Shown: in pieces, positions 11,354 through 23,190 of the stretch | Position numbering within the stretch: the stretch's first letter is position 1 | Layout of the letters: every line of letters begins with the position of its first letter | From: Stereocaulon alpinum | Taxonomy: Eukaryota; Ascomycota; Lecanoromycetes; Lecanorales; Stereocaulaceae | Length of the DNA: 64,000 nt | Assembly (NCBI GenBank): GCA_018257865.1 | Contig: JAEUBA010000012.1 | Span: 452,379 to 516,378, forward strand | Direction: 5' to 3' | Position numbers and translations under genes: made by a program | The notes under the pieces: model-generated | The model's database searches: none | Seen by the model: the letters and a program-made list of their open reading frames with translations, nothing else | What the model was told of the DNA's origin: nothing

Positions 11354-12685
11354 ATGTCCCTCAACATGGACGCAGCAGACATGACGACGCCTGATTTCGT
11401 TCATCACAACAATGCTTTGCATGGACCAATGTCTGCCTCGAACTTCGATATGACCTCGTCACTCTTCGCCAACCCGGCCTTCAATTACTCAACGCAGTAC
11501 ACCTCCATAGACCTGGGCTATGACCTAGGACTAGGCTATGGAGGGTATAATGTTGCGATTGGGGCGAATGCATCCCCACAGCAGATTTTCGGTCATCATA
11601 CCCCTGCTTATTCAGAGGGCACACTGTACTCGCAGGAACTTCATCATGTAATGTCCGTTCACTCTACACAGAGAAGTCCGACGATCAAGATTGAAGTTGT
11701 GTCCCAAGACTCCAACCACGTCAACTTCCAATCGCAAGAGTTGCAACATTTCAAGCTAACACCTGCCGCAAAAGACAATGCTGTTGGCACTGATGTCGAC
11801 AGCCTGATGAGAGCTATCCAAACCAAAGTCAAGAAGTCCATGCCGCAAAAACATCCATCGATAGCTTCTGATTCGAGCAGCGATAGCGCTAGCAGCGACT
11901 CGAGCTCGCCAAGCGTGAGAAATACTGATCGAAGATGCTCCAAAGCGAGAAGGAGATATCCTTGCAAGATGCCTGCATGTACAAAGGTATTCACCCAGAA
12001 GACTCATCTGGAGATACACACACGAGCACATACAGGATATAAACCATATGTACGTTGTCCACAGCAATATCAAGTGTCCGCATATGCTTATGGATGCCTC
12101 GAGCAGCTTTGCAGGGAAACATCATGTGGACAGCGCTTCTCGCAGCTAGGAAATCTCAAGGTTAGTCCTACGCATTCAAGATACCTAGGCGGGTATTGAT
12201 CTGGTATAGACACATGAACGTCGTCATACTGGCGAGCGACCTTATTCCTGCGATCGATGCGGTAGGAGATTTGCTCAGCGAGGCAATGTCCAAGCTCATC
12301 GGATTGTGCATGAGCGGATAAAACCGTATTGCTGTAGGTTAGAGGGCTGCGCCAAAAGGTTTACACAGTTGGGCAATCTGAAAGTCTGCAGACTCTAGTT
12401 CCTGTGCCATGTTCAATACTGACAGCTGTGCAGTCTCATCAGAACAAATTTCACACGGAAACCCTTCGAGTGTTGGCAATAAGATTCGCGTCCTTACGAG
12501 AGGGAGATGCAATGTCCGAGGCAGACAGAGAACTCTGGGAATATTTCTCGACCCTATACAAGAACAGCAACAAGGGCATCAAGGGGCGTGGCAAGGACCG
12601 CCGAATCGCAACCGTTGAGGGCGATGGTAAAGATTTCAAACATGAGGCACGGGCAGGGAGTTCGAGCAGAAGTGCCTCGCCGTGA
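11354..12685 (+). CDS. C2H2 zinc-finger transcription factor, four fingers (Azf1-like)
   Basis: Exons 11354-12049, 12104-12160, 12210-12383 and 12434-12685 join to 392 residues. The first ~200 residues are Ser/Thr/Gln/Tyr-rich with no fold, probably activation or regulatory sequence. Just before the fingers lies a Ser-rich and then basic patch (KARRRYPC). Four consecutive C2H2 fingers follow: CKMPAC...HTRAH, CRETSC...HERRH, CDRC...HRIVH and CRLEGC...HQNKFH, with TGEKP-like linkers and a repeated QLGNLK helix. The C-terminal tail is charged. The finger order resembles yeast Azf1 and related filamentous-fungal factors, but target genes cannot be inferred. The start ATG at 11354 is the first in frame; a second in-frame ATG lies at 11366. 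Confidence 0.85.
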
Positions 12686-13354
12686 ACGTCGCAGATGCAG
12701 CACAGTGTCCGTGTTGGTATGCGTGCCTTGAGTCTTCCGGGACATTGAACCGGTGAATGGCGGTGGCTTCGGACTACCTTAGTTTGTAGGATCAGGTGTC
12801 AAGCATTTAGCGCTTCCATGGCAATAAAATGTACCTTAGTGTACAAATCGTCCATAATGAAGTACCTGCAGGCTGCGTCCAAGGTACCTGTAGGTAGTTT
12901 TCAGAAAATTGGCTGTCAATGGTCGTATACAGCGCTCTCATCATTGGTTGGCCCGCATGCAACGGATATAAGGCTAGCCGAGGTGGCATGATGGCCATTC
13001 GCCAAACGGGTTTCACCGGTCACGGTCATTGGCTGTCGCCCCTGCATATAAACTTTTTCTTATGGTACCTAAGGCACCTTACCTACCTTAGCTAGGTCCA
13101 AGAGTCCCTGAAGGCTGACTCCCTGAGCGAGAGGGGTCCTTTTGCGCTCAATTGCTGATTACAAAATAATTAATAAATAACCCGAACCATGTCCCAGCTT
13201 CCTTCTCCTCACTTTGACAGCTTGAGCTACTGCATTTGCATTCCTAATTCATCCCACAAGGTTCACTGGTGGAATTCTTGTCGGACTGATCCTTGAGTCC
13301 CCAATTGACGGAAACTTATCCTCTATCCTAGCCGTTGCGGCACCCCTTTTCGCA
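12686..13354. promoter_or_regulatory. Intergenic region upstream of ERG3 with repeated TACCTTA words
   Basis: This 670-bp gap holds several CCTTAG/GGTACC words (near 12,775, 12,830, 12,885 and 13,062-13,096) and a TATAAAC at about 13,046. It probably contains the ERG3 promoter. No gene is visible. Confidence 0.4.
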
Positions 13355-14472
13355 ATGGACATCGTACTCGAAATTTTCGACACCTTCCTCTTCGACCGCT
13401 TCTGGGCCATTGCCTACCCAGCATCATCATTCAAATACACCAAGAATGTCGTCAGAGATGCCACGACCACTCTCTCAAGCATGCGTGAGCTGCCCACGAC
13501 CATACATGCGTCCACTCATATACTCCAACTAGAACCCTCACGGTACGCGTACATGAGCGAATGGCCACGAGATAATCCCTGGAGGCAGCTATGCACTTTA
13601 TATCTAATAACATGGTATGAAAGACGCCTTAGATGGACACTCTGGTACGTCTTATTGATCTGATTGGGTGAATCAGGCTTTTCGGCCTTGTCCTCTACTT
13701 CATCTGCGCCTCCCTCTCCTACCGCTTCATCTTCGACCACGCCACCTTCACCCACCCCAAATACCTCAAGAACCAAGTGAGCCTCGAAATTCGACAAACC
13801 ATGATCTCCATGCCATTAATGGCACTCTGCACTGCGCCGATTTTCCTCCTCGAAGTTCGTGGCTATGCGAAACTCTACGAAGCGCCATCAGACGCTCCTT
13901 TCGCGCTCTATAACTACATCCAGTTCCCATTCTTCATCTGCTTCACGGATCCCCTAATTTACTGGATTCACAGGGGCCTGCACCACCCAAAGATTTACAA
14001 GACCTTGCATAAACCACATCACAAATGGATCATGCCCACCCCCTACGCAAGCCACGCTTTCCACCCTCTGGACGGGTTCGCGCAGAGCGTGCCCTATCAT
14101 CTCTTTCCCTTCTTTTTCCCGCTCCAAAAGTATGCATACGTGGGTCTGTTCATCTTCATCAACATCTGGACGATCTTCATCCACGACGGCGAATACGTAG
14201 CGAATTCCTACATTATTAACGGCGCCGCCTGCCACACCATGCACCATCTGTATTTCAATTACAATTATGGACAGTTTACGACCCTTTGGGATCGATTGGG
14301 AGGCAGCTACAGGCAACCGAACGATGAGCTGTTTAGTAGGGAGTCAAAAATGAGTAAGGCGGAGTGGGAGAGACAGACAAAGGAAATGGAGAAGTTGCAG
14401 AAGGAGGTGGAGGGCGACGACGATAGAGATTATGGGGATGAGTCGAGAAGGTTGCAGAAGAAGGTTTTGTGA
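13355..14472 (+). CDS. ERG3: C-5 sterol desaturase (Erg3)
   Basis: This is the ER-membrane enzyme that introduces the C5(6) double bond in ergosterol synthesis (episterol to ergostatrienol). Exons 13355-13614 and 13677-14472 give 351 residues. It belongs to the fatty-acid hydroxylase superfamily. The three di-iron histidine boxes are intact: HRGLHH, HKPHHK and HTMHH, the last within a conserved NGAACHTMHHLYFNYNYG. Hydrophobic segments flank the boxes. The tail is acidic and Lys/Glu-rich. The length fits fungal Erg3. Loss of function in this family is a known route to azole tolerance; nothing here looks damaged. Confidence 0.95.
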
Positions 14473-15007
14473 AATTGGGCCCCAGGATTGTCGTCAGAAG
14501 ATGAGTAGATGCAAAGCTATGACTGTGGCCAATCATAAGCGCGTAATAGGGAATGGAATTGTCCTATGTGCTCGGCAGAAGTGATTACCATCCATTCAGG
14601 GTTGCAACAGAGGGGTCGATTCGCGGAAGAGAAAGCTGGGCATCTTAGAGGCGCAATTTTTGGGTGACCCTGGAGTCTCTCAGCATTGAAATCATGGATG
14701 CTTGTCAGCAGGATATTCCTTGGTTTGAAGGGAATCCTAAGTGAAAATTATGCATCTAAGGGCCAAGTCAAGGGGAAAACATCAGCAACTTGCAGGAGTT
14801 ATCATGGTGCGACGTGCAAAGACACTCATAGATGGCGTTTCAATCCCAAACCAATGAGATCTCGAGGCCATGCTCTCATGAACTACTTTGATCTAGCGCT
14901 GAACGTTGCTTGGCCCCTTAAGCGCGCTTCTATCTGCTATCTAATCTATCAAGCGAACTTTCTCCCACAAACCTGCGACACCAGCATTGCAGAAGCTCGA
15001 CCCAAAG
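14473..15007. other. Intergenic region ERG3 / eL28
   Basis: This 535-bp gap holds the ERG3 3' end and the eL28 promoter. An open frame at 14686-15105 overlaps the first eL28 exon in another frame and is a shadow. Confidence 0.5.
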
Positions 15008-15732
15008 ATGGCGGAACACCTACAATCGAACGTGTCCCAAGACCTGGTCTGGGAGATATGTCGTATGTCAAAGATGTCATGGTGCTAGAGGACAAGGCGG
15101 ACTGACCATGTTGACGCAAGGGCCGAACAACTCCTACCTCGTGAAGCGGAAGAGTGGAGGTGGGTCTCAATTCTCAAGAGATCCTCTCAATTTGATGAAC
15201 AAGCATTCGAGGAAGGTCAGTCTTTTGTGCGGACCTTTCGAGCTCGTCCAATTGCTGATAATGATAACAGTACGCCGGGTTCGTCAATAATAAGGTACTA
15301 GCAGAGCATGGTCCGGAAGATCGATAGGGGACTAGAAGTGAGAGCAGAAGCTAAGAGAGCACGGATGAACAGGCAGTCGGCATTCAGCCAAAAGAGAACG
15401 GCGGAATCACCTTGACCACCAAGAAACATAAGCACCTAAATCGACCTGCGGCAAACAAGAACGAAGTATCGTGGAGTGGGAACAAATCAGGCCCAAAGTC
15501 AGCCTTGGAATTCATAATCGCTGATCGAATGGGACAATACTAACACCTTGTCAACAGGATCTACAAGGGGATTGTCAACTACACAGCGAAACAAGGCTAC
15601 CGAGCAGACCTACGTCAGGAAGCTGTTGCTCGTGCAAGCGCCATCCGCCAATCACAGCGCCCGAAGAAGGAGGATCCAGAACCAAAATTACGCGGCTCGA
15701 AGGCAAAGAAGGCGGAGGAGAAGGCTACATGA
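15008..15732 (+). CDS. rpl28: Cytosolic large-subunit ribosomal protein eL28
   Basis: This is the eL28 (L28e) protein of the 60S subunit, present in filamentous fungi and animals but missing from S. cerevisiae, whose RPL28 gene is a different protein (uL15). Five short exons, 15008-15062, 15121-15215, 15271-15294, 15373-15497 and 15558-15732, join in frame to 157 residues. Recognisable segments are NNSYLVKRKSGGGSQFSRDP, YAGFVNNK (a 24-nt exon) and IYKGIVNYTAKQGYRADLRQ, then a Lys-rich end KAKKAEEKAT. The intron before exon 5 has a perfect TACTAACA branch point. The gene is easy to miss because no single frame is long. Confidence 0.9.
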
Positions 15733-16420
15733 TCGGATATTGTGGCACTTCGGTGGGCTTTTGCTGGGCTAGAAATGAAGAAAGAAGATACTAAGCATGG
15801 TTCTTTGCTCAGTCCATGTTCACAGGCAGATGTTGTAGACTCTGGCCTCGTCACCGAGCTACGCTGTTGGCCTAACTGTCGATCCTTGTACAAAGCGTGC
15901 AAAGGGTCAACCAAGTTGGAATTCTTCCATACAAGCAAACTCCTTGCACTTAGCTGTTCGTTCAATTTACCAGAAAGTTGCGTGCAGAGAATATGTAGTG
16001 TACATGTAATATTTAACAGAGAAGGAAATAGATGTACTAGTAGGAGCTGCTGGAGGAGCTGCTGGAGGAGCTGCTGGAGGAGAGCGTTAGCTTCGGCGAT
16101 CTCGTCAGATCGGCTCGCACAGAAGGCAAGTCGAACCCCACCAGCGGCCCAAGACTTAGCCAATCAGTACTTAAGGTACCTTAGACTCGGCGGGGCAGCC
16201 TTTCGTTTCCGGAGGTGAAGCAACACTTTCCTGTCAATTCTATCAATTTGACACCAAGTACTCAACCCCATCGTCCCTCCAACCTCACAACCTCACAACC
16301 TTCTATAGCTAGAACTTACAATTGTTAACACGTCTTCCAAGTAAGCTTGAATGAGAACTCGGACCCACTGCGAGCTACACTGACCCCGTGCTACAGACCG
16401 CTACCCAAGACTCGGTCAAG
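15733..16420. promoter_or_regulatory. Intergenic region eL28 / malate dehydrogenase
   Basis: This 690-bp gap includes a short GGAGCTGCTGGA minisatellite (16043-16082) and an AAGGTACCTTA word at about 16,172. The last 200 bp are pyrimidine- and CA-rich, as in a leader of a highly expressed gene. Confidence 0.45.
16043..16082. repeat. 12-bp minisatellite (GGAGCTGCTGGA, 3.3 copies)
   Basis: Three perfect copies and a partial fourth of a 12-bp unit lie in the non-coding gap. It yields Leu-Leu-Gln-Gln runs in a minus-strand open frame that I regard as spurious. Confidence 0.85.
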
Positions 16421-17787
16421 ATGGTCAAAGCAGGCAAGCTACAGTCAAATCAACGCTGCAATCCTTTCGACCTAACAGCAATTCAGTCGTCTTAGGAGCT
16501 GCCGGCGGTATTGGCCAAGTAAGAAGTTTACATACAAAAGAGTGAAGCACCTTGACAGTCGCTGACCATGACACCTGTAGCCCCTCTCCCTCCTGCTAAA
16601 GGCCTGCCCTCTAGTCGACGAGCTCTCCCTCTTCGATGTCGTCAATACTCCCGGCGTCACAGCCGACCTTTCCCATATCTCTTCGATAGCCGTACGTTCT
16701 TCCTGAGCCAACTGGAGTTTCGCTGCTAAGGCAAGATAGAAAATCACCGGCTACCTCCCTGCCGATGATGGCATGGAGAAGGCTCTGACAGGAGCAGACG
16801 TCGTTGTCATTCCTGCTGGCATTCCTCGTTGGTGCTCCAAGCTTAAACCTATAGCTCAAATGCTGATGAATTAACAGGAAAGCCTGGCATGACCCGTGAC
16901 GACCTCTTTAAGATCAACGCTGGCATTGTCCGAGATCTCGTTCAGGGTATTGCAGAGAACTGCCCGAAAGCATTCATCTTGGTCATCTCCAACCCGGTCA
17001 ACTCCACCGTTCCGATCGCCGCCGAGGTCATGAAGAAGGCTGGCAAATTCGACCCAAAGCGCCTTTTCGGTGTGACTACCTTGGATGTTGTTCGCGCGGA
17101 GACCTTCGTGCAGGACATTACTGGCGAGAAGGACCCCTCCAAGACCGTCATTCCGGTCATTGGCGGCCACTCTGGGGAGACCATCGTTCCTCTCTTCAGT
17201 CTCGCCAAGCCCAAAGTCAACATCCCAGCAGACAAGCTGGCTCCCTTGATCAAGCGTGGGTGTCTCGGCTGTGAGGGGATAAACAGACGCTGATATAATT
17301 GACAGGCGTTCAATTTGGTGGTGACGAAGTCGTTGAAGCTAAAGGAGGTGCAGGTTCCGCAACCTTATCGATGGCTTACGCGGGTTTCCGGTGGGTCTGA
17401 CTATGCTTCGTCCAGTGGTATACCTGGCGTGCTAACAACGTGGGGAAGATTCGCGGAGAAGATCATCAAGGCCATGAAGGGAGAGAAGGGCATTGTCGAG
17501 CCAACATACGTCTATCTTCCAGGTGTCAACGGCGGTGATGCCGTTGCCAAAGAGACCGGTGTAGATTACTTCTCCGTACCTGTCGAGCTTGGGGTATGTG
17601 GAGACAGCATTTTAAATGCCGCTGCCTGTTGCTGACAAAATGTTAGCCCTCGGGAGCGGAGAAAGCCAACAACATTCTCTCGGAGCTAGACGATAACGAG
17701 AAGAAGCTTCTTGAAGCTTGCGTAAAGGGCTTGAAGGGCAATATTGAGAAGGGCGTTGATTTCGTTCACAATCCACCACCAAAGTGA
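16421..17787 (+). CDS. MDH: Malate dehydrogenase, cytosolic-type, with a GC-AG first intron
   Basis: This NAD-dependent enzyme interconverts malate and oxaloacetate. Eight exons, 16421-16433, 16487-16518, 16581-16691, 16740-16827, 16878-17255, 17306-17390, 17449-17593 and 17647-17787, give 330 residues. The protein begins MVKA followed by the dinucleotide-binding GAAGGIGQ, with no mitochondrial presequence, so it is likely cytosolic. The mobile loop with catalytic arginines (GIPRKPGMTRDD), the ISNPVNSTVPI strand and the active-site histidine motif IGGHSGETIVPL are intact. Intron 1 begins with GC (AG then GCAAGC) instead of GT; this is the only splice I found that keeps frame. Without a presequence or transit peptide a peroxisomal form is unlikely (C-terminus PPPK). 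Confidence 0.93.
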
Positions 17788-18192
17788 TTCACCCGGGATA
17801 TGATCGTTTGTCTCTAATTCCCTTGACCCCTTTTGTTATCACGTCCCTCTCAACGAGCGTTCTTCACTTGGATTGATGGTCCACCAAAAGAGTTGTAGCC
17901 AGCATAATGCAAGCAAGATCACTTACTGATCGGTCCGTTTTCCCAAGTAGGCTTTGATCATGTGCGGGTAACGGGTGCCACGTCTCAGGAGTGGTGCGAG
18001 GGTGGATGTTTGAGTCATAGATTGGCAAAATAGACTTATAGACCAGCCATAGGGAATCTAAATCTATTGCAGAAGGAAAGCATGCCCTTGATGTCGAAGT
18101 GAAAGCTCGTCTAGCTCTAACCCAATCCGTTGGAACGCCATCCATGCCGCTAAAATCATTGAACATTGGCCATCTAGGCAGTGAATCGGGCA
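17788..18192. other. Convergent intergenic region MDH / TRS33
   Basis: This 405-bp gap lies between convergent stop codons. A long minus-strand open frame runs through it from the wrong frame of TRS33 exon 4 and is not coding. Confidence 0.5.
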
Positions 18193-19054
18193 TCAGGATT
18201 TCGCAGTGACGGTCTTGATCTGAAATGTGGCCGCTGGAAGCTCCGAGGTCTCTGCTTGCACAGTAGCATTGATGCCCATGCTCGCCAGCCCGCCTCGAAT
18301 CACACCGCAGGGAAACCAAAGGTACTCGGATAATGTCAGCATTCAGTAGGCCCCTAACATGACGTATGAATGCCTTTACCGGCTGTGCTCGTGATACCGC
18401 CTCCGAAGATGACGCCATGCTCATACGAGAGAATGGCTTGAAGCTGTTGTCCGTAAGGACATAGACCCCCTGTAACACTCCTCGTAAACTCTCGTGTACC
18501 ACTACCCCACGCTGGAGAAGCGTACCCTATGATTCGTCTTCAGATTATCAATTTGCTTCCTGAACACCAGCGTCCACATGTCCTTGCATAGAAATTTGAT
18601 CACGTCCAACGTATCCGTAAACCGTGGCCGATCTCTTGAGAACCTATCCACAACCACGCACATCAGCCTTGGTCCTGCTGCTCCTGCTCCCGTTGGGGGA
18701 GGGGGAGGGGGAGGGGGGAAGGTTTTGGTCGTTTGTCTTTCTTTGGAAAATCGTCTCCTTTCTCCTCCCTCGTATGTGAATCGTGAATCGTAAGAGTAAG
18801 AGCGCCCCTCACCTCTCGACCAGGCCCTGCCCAACTCTATACCCCAGCGTCTCTAGCCTCCGGAACGCTGCCTCCCGTTGCTCATCCTCGTCTATGGGCT
18901 TCACACCATCTCGACCTGGTATTGAAAGGTCGCTAGCTAGTCTGTAAGCCATGGGAACCATTTCAATGAGGAGTAGATCCATGCATGAGGCGTTGAGGAA
19001 GGTCGCGTATGGGTCAGAGGCATTGTAGGGTGGAAGCGGTGTCTCGAAGGACAT
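18193..19054 (-). CDS. TRS33: TRAPP complex subunit Trs33 (TRAPPC6, Bet3 family)
   Basis: This is a core subunit of the TRAPP tethering complexes, which act as guanine exchange factors for Rab GTPases at the Golgi. Exons in order 19054-18813, 18643-18526, 18469-18380 and 18324-18193 give 193 residues. Hallmarks of the Bet3/Trs33 fold are visible: ASCMDLLLIEMVPMAYRL near residue 22, RLETLGYRVGQGLVERF, FLCKDMWTLVFRKQIDNLKT and the C-terminal FPCGVIRGGLASMGI. The first intron (169 bp) contains a G-rich tract (on the plus strand near 18,695-18,720). Residues 45-65 form an acidic insert typical of filamentous fungi. Confidence 0.9.
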
Positions 19055-19575
19055 TGAAGCGGCGGGTATGAGATGGAGAGCGTAGAGCGTGTCGTATGGG
19101 ATGGTGCGGCTTTGGTGTCCGTGTAAGCGTCATGGGGGGCACGGATTGTGTGGCATGTGGTGGGAGTATGGTGGTCTACGGAGTTTCAGCTACGCGGAAA
19201 GTAAAGAAACGAGTGTGCTATACGTAATGCTGTCCACGAACTTACATGGCTGATTTGGTAGATACGCTATTGAGGGCTGTCTAAATGCATGAGCCAGAGT
19301 AATGGGGTATGTACGCGTAAAAAGTCATCCATGGACTCCAACCTAAGAATCTAGGACTTGTAAACCTAGCACTTCGTGATCCACGTGGAATGTCCCGAAG
19401 CTCCTTGCAGATGCACCTTGCGCCCTGATGCTGCCTAGATACCTCTAGTGTACAAATGCTCGCTCCATTGCATCCGTAACGTCGTGCACCGCTCGCTTGA
19501 AAGCGAAATGGCGCTGAAAACATGAAATCAACGTCCAGGGCCCAGAAATTCCTAGACTACCTAGATCTATCGGTT
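19055..19575. promoter_or_regulatory. Intergenic region upstream of TRS33
   Basis: This 520-bp gap holds the TRS33 promoter and the 3' end of the SUMO-ligase gene, both on the minus strand. No other feature is visible. Confidence 0.4.
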
Positions 19576-21657
19576 TCACGAAGCATGGCCGTAGTCTTGC
19601 AAATAAGTAGGGGGTGCGAATGGATTGGAAGCCTGCGATCTTGGAGCTCCACTATTGACTCCGTTCTGCCTCAGTGGCACATTTTCGAGCCCCGGGAATT
19701 TGGGTATGCCACTGGAGGACTTATGAACAAGCAGTCTTTTCGCAGGTCTTGGTGGCTCATCGTCCTCGTCGCTGCTCAAAGTAAGATCGACTACTTGGCC
19801 TACTGAGCGCTTGTTACTGGATTGATTTGGAGGTGCCGCCGAAGAAGTGGATTGTTCTCTCGACGAGATTGGTGGTGTCCCCATGAGTCCGGGCTCACGA
19901 TTGAACTCGGTCTTCACTGAGGCGAGCCGTGGCATATCTCGAATCTCTACTAGATCGTCTTCGCCATCGCTACTGGTGCGGCCATTTGTCCTTGGTGGCG
20001 AAGGAGCACTGCCCGAGGTATGGGACCATTTACCATCTGGCTCAATGGTGACCTGGTCGACGGATTTTGGTGTTGATTGCAGAATATCATCTACGTACCT
20101 AGGGCACTCGTCAGCTCAAACAACGAACGGCTGCACAACATGACATACTGATCGACCTGTAAGTGCTCATATGCAACGGCCTTGTTGCAGACTGGACATG
20201 TCCAAGTCGGAGCTTGCTCTTGAAGCTGCAGAAACGAAGTTGCGTCGAAACACTGATTATGACTGCAGATGGAAGAACGGCATGGTATATCGATTCTTAA
20301 CGTCGACAGTGGACATTTCAACGACATAATAGAGGAAGTGGCCACTATGTCGGCGTCGTCTGCTCTGCTGATCACTGGGAATTGTATTTAGTAAGCAAGG
20401 TATTGGACCCTACAGTATGAACGACATACTCTCACGGATGACTTGCTCCTTAGAGATGGTCTTGCCAGACTTGAGCTTAGATACCAAGTCTTCCACGGGA
20501 TGACTTTTGACTAGATTGACTACCATAAGGTACTTCTACTTCTTCATTAGTATGGCTCAACGCTACGCACGCCCTGTAAAGCCAGCATGCTAAACAAGAG
20601 GATCCAGCGGCAAAACCACCCACCTTTTTCGTAAGCGCGTACGTAAGCACCATCTCATTCCTATAGCCTGCTCTAGCTCGGAGCAAAGTCGTGATATCAG
20701 CAGGTCTTGTTGTCCCTGGCTTGTTCTTGAGGCCCCTTAGGTTTGCCTTCACTTCGTCTTGGTTGATTTTGATCTCGACTTGGTAGGGAAACTCGATGTC
20801 GACCCGCGAGAAGGGTGACATAGGGTCCGCCGCACAGTAAATCATTACTTTTGTGGATGGATCCGTAGTAAGTCTCTCGGCGATATCAGATCGAAGGTTG
20901 ATCTGCGCTTCGACATTATCTCGCGTGGTCTCCCGGACTGAAACTTTGTGATTAATCACAAGTGTCAAAAAGCTGGGTATCACACATTCGGAGATATTGG
21001 AAGATCAACATACCTTTACACTCGAGGACTGGCGTCAGAGGCTCTACCACGGTATAGAAAGGACTAGATTTGAATTGCGGAGCTCCTACATGCCTGTTAG
21101 ACAAGCCAAATAAAGACGAGCCGGTGGGGCCATACTCGGCCCTGATCCGTTCATGTTCGTGGGTATGCCGGGTGCTCCAGGTCTCACAGAGCTGCTGCTG
21201 AACGAGTGCTGGTATTGACTAGGTAGGTGGGGTGGATTGTTAGGGTGTGCTCGAGCGGCGGCAGGGGAGGGGGATAAGCCAGTGGCAGTGGCATTGGCAT
21301 CTGGATGGAAGACCAGATGCCTCAGGTGACTGAAGGATTCCAAGTTATTGCCTTGCGCATAACGGCGGAGCTCTGTGTGTTAAAGCCCCGGGTGTCAGCG
21401 CTCCAGGTGTCTCTCACAGGTACAACGAGAAAATTGAGAATGATAGTCCTGCGTCCTCACGCTTCGGTCGCATCGCACAAGTGAACGTAGAACCGTAAAA
21501 ACAGAGACTCACGATCAATGATTCGCGTTTGCAGAGTAGCCTTTGCACCAGAGACAGGTAACCCTTCCTTTTTCAATATTTGCTTCAGCTGATTGTTTAC
21601 GAGCGTCTTGACTCTTGCAATTGTGGCATCAGAGCTGGCTGGGTCAACCGAAGCCAT
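19576..21657 (-). CDS. SIZ1: Siz/PIAS-type E3 SUMO-protein ligase
   Basis: This nuclear SUMO ligase transfers SUMO from Ubc9 to chromatin and other targets. Exons 21657-21513, 21372-21136, 21085-21014, 20937-20624, 20532-20430, 20374-20149 and 20098-19576 join to 539 residues. Domain order is: an N-terminal SAP domain (about residues 10-50, QLKQILKKEGLPVSGAKATL); a PINIT domain (about 130-260); an SP-RING (about 290-365) with its Cys/His pattern from MSLKCPLS through CSHNQCFD to CPVCNK; and a C-terminal SUMO-interacting motif VVDLTLSSDEDDE followed by PRPAKR. The length is shorter than yeast Siz1 and closer to S. pombe Pli1. The intron between exons 2 and 3 excludes an upstream acceptor because it would bring in a stop. 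Confidence 0.92.
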
Positions 21658-22161
21658 CTTGGTGGGGAATATTGTCCGGAGGTCAGCAGAGCACGCTCTT
21701 CACCCGGAGGGGGCGCTGGCGAAGGACTTGATATCGCCACAGTGACATGTATGGGAACTTGGAGTTGTAGTAACTAGGAGTCCAGTTGAATATCCGGGTT
21801 AGAGCTTGAGAAGAGGGGCCTCAGGGGTTGATACAGTGTTGAGGATTTCGGTGGAAACAAGATCAGTTTGAAAGGCAACATTTGTATGAGTGCGGCCTGA
21901 TTCCGAACGGGAATAAAGGACTTGGCGTCACATCTGCTTCTTTTCATCCACTTCAACCTTCACTTTGGACTCACATCATATGACAGCTTAGGGAGGCTTG
22001 TATTGTTCAACTCTACAAAATAACCTCGTCTATTTGCAACGTTCGGTACGAATCCGCCAGGACTACAATCTCCGAAGGAATTACACATTCGCAATCTTCC
22101 AGTCAATCACTTCCTAGCTGCTACAGTACAACTTGGCGTTCTGAATGGGAGCGATTGGAAC
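21658..22161. promoter_or_regulatory. Divergent promoter SUMO ligase / DUF2423 gene
   Basis: About 500 bp separate the two divergent start codons. No TATA box or other known site stands out. Confidence 0.4.
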
Positions 22162-22714
22162 ATGGCGAAAGGTCTACGTTCGAGTCGGAACAAGGCCAAC
22201 AACTTAAAGCTACGATCCAAGATCTTTGGTCCAGTCGAGGATGCGAGGAAGGAGCGTCTGTCCGCGAAATTGCTTGAACTGGCTTCAAAGCCAAAAGAAA
22301 AGACAGAAGATGATACTGAAATGGTAGATGACGGTAAAGGTCGGCACCATTTGCTCATTTGCCACCAGGTCACCTGCCTTCCTGCTGACCCCTAGGCACT
22401 CATCAGACTCGAAACGGCCAAACGAAAGAGAAGTGGAAGCGGACTTGCCTGCAAGCGAAGAGGGTAAGAGCAGAATCGGTCAATGCAATTGACATCTTTG
22501 GCAAGGCTAACATTCTGTGCTACCAGAGATGGATCTTGACCGAGCGAAGAATTCTACAAATGCTACAGATTCGGGGTCAAGGGGTAGTGGGAGGATACAG
22601 AAGAGAGGGCGAAGCAAAGCGAGAGCTGCGATGGTGTTCCCAGTCTACAAAAAGGGAAGGAGAGTGGGGCCACAATTGAATAAGAGGCAGAGACGGAAGA
22701 GTCTGAGGCCTTGA
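22162..22714 (+). CDS. DUF2423 protein, probable 60S ribosome-biogenesis factor
   Basis: Exons 22162-22333, 22407-22463 and 22527-22714 give 138 residues. The N-terminus MAKGLRSSRNKANNLKLR, followed by KIFGPVEDARKERLSAKLLE, is the conserved block of the fungal DUF2423 family (related to yeast YBL028C and animal LLP), nucleolar proteins tied to large-subunit assembly. The middle is acidic (EKTEDDTEMVDD). The end is strongly basic (RSKARAAMVFPVYKKGRR, KRQRRKSLRP), which fits a nucleolar localisation signal. The frame across intron 1 required a second AG, 11 bp after the first, because the first would shift the frame. The function is inferred from family membership only. Confidence 0.78.
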
Positions 22715-23190
22715 TCTGGTTTTGCACACATAGTTGCAAGGTGTTCGGCGCATGAACGGATAAACTTTGCAGAATTTTGCTCAATGCGAAAGCCACTCAC
22801 TCGAAATGCGAACTCTTGCTGAATCCATTCATGAGCTTGTGGCAGCATTTGTCTACCACCTGTAACGGTGCCTCATCTCCTAGTGTCGATTCTTGATAGA
22901 GGGCACTGCGCAAAGTGCAATCCTATTGATAAGGTTCGCCATGTGGGGCCTCGGCTAAGGCTGGCGGGAGATCCACGTCGCCGTTGACCTTAAATGCACG
23001 CCTTAATTTTCCGCAAGGGGAGACTAGCATTTCTCCGTCTACAATAGGAGGACATTCAATGTCTTCTGCTATACAAGTGATACATGAGCGTCGTCGACTC
23101 AAGCGCGATTTCCGATACAACAAGAACTCCCTTTGCATATTCTATGGAACGGTGGCATAACCATCCGAAAGCATCAAGCATGCTTGTACA
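22715..23190. other. Intergenic region DUF2423 gene / LAS21
   Basis: This 475-bp gap contains the LAS21 promoter. A minus-strand open frame at 22923-23138 shows no family features. Confidence 0.45.

Noticed and set aside
14686..15105. A 139-codon plus-strand open frame between ERG3 and eL28
   Set aside because: It overlaps the real first exon of eL28 in another frame and has no family features.
15615..16163. A 182-codon minus-strand open frame with Leu-Gln repeats
   Set aside because: It runs through the eL28 last exon and the 12-bp minisatellite; the repeats come from the minisatellite.
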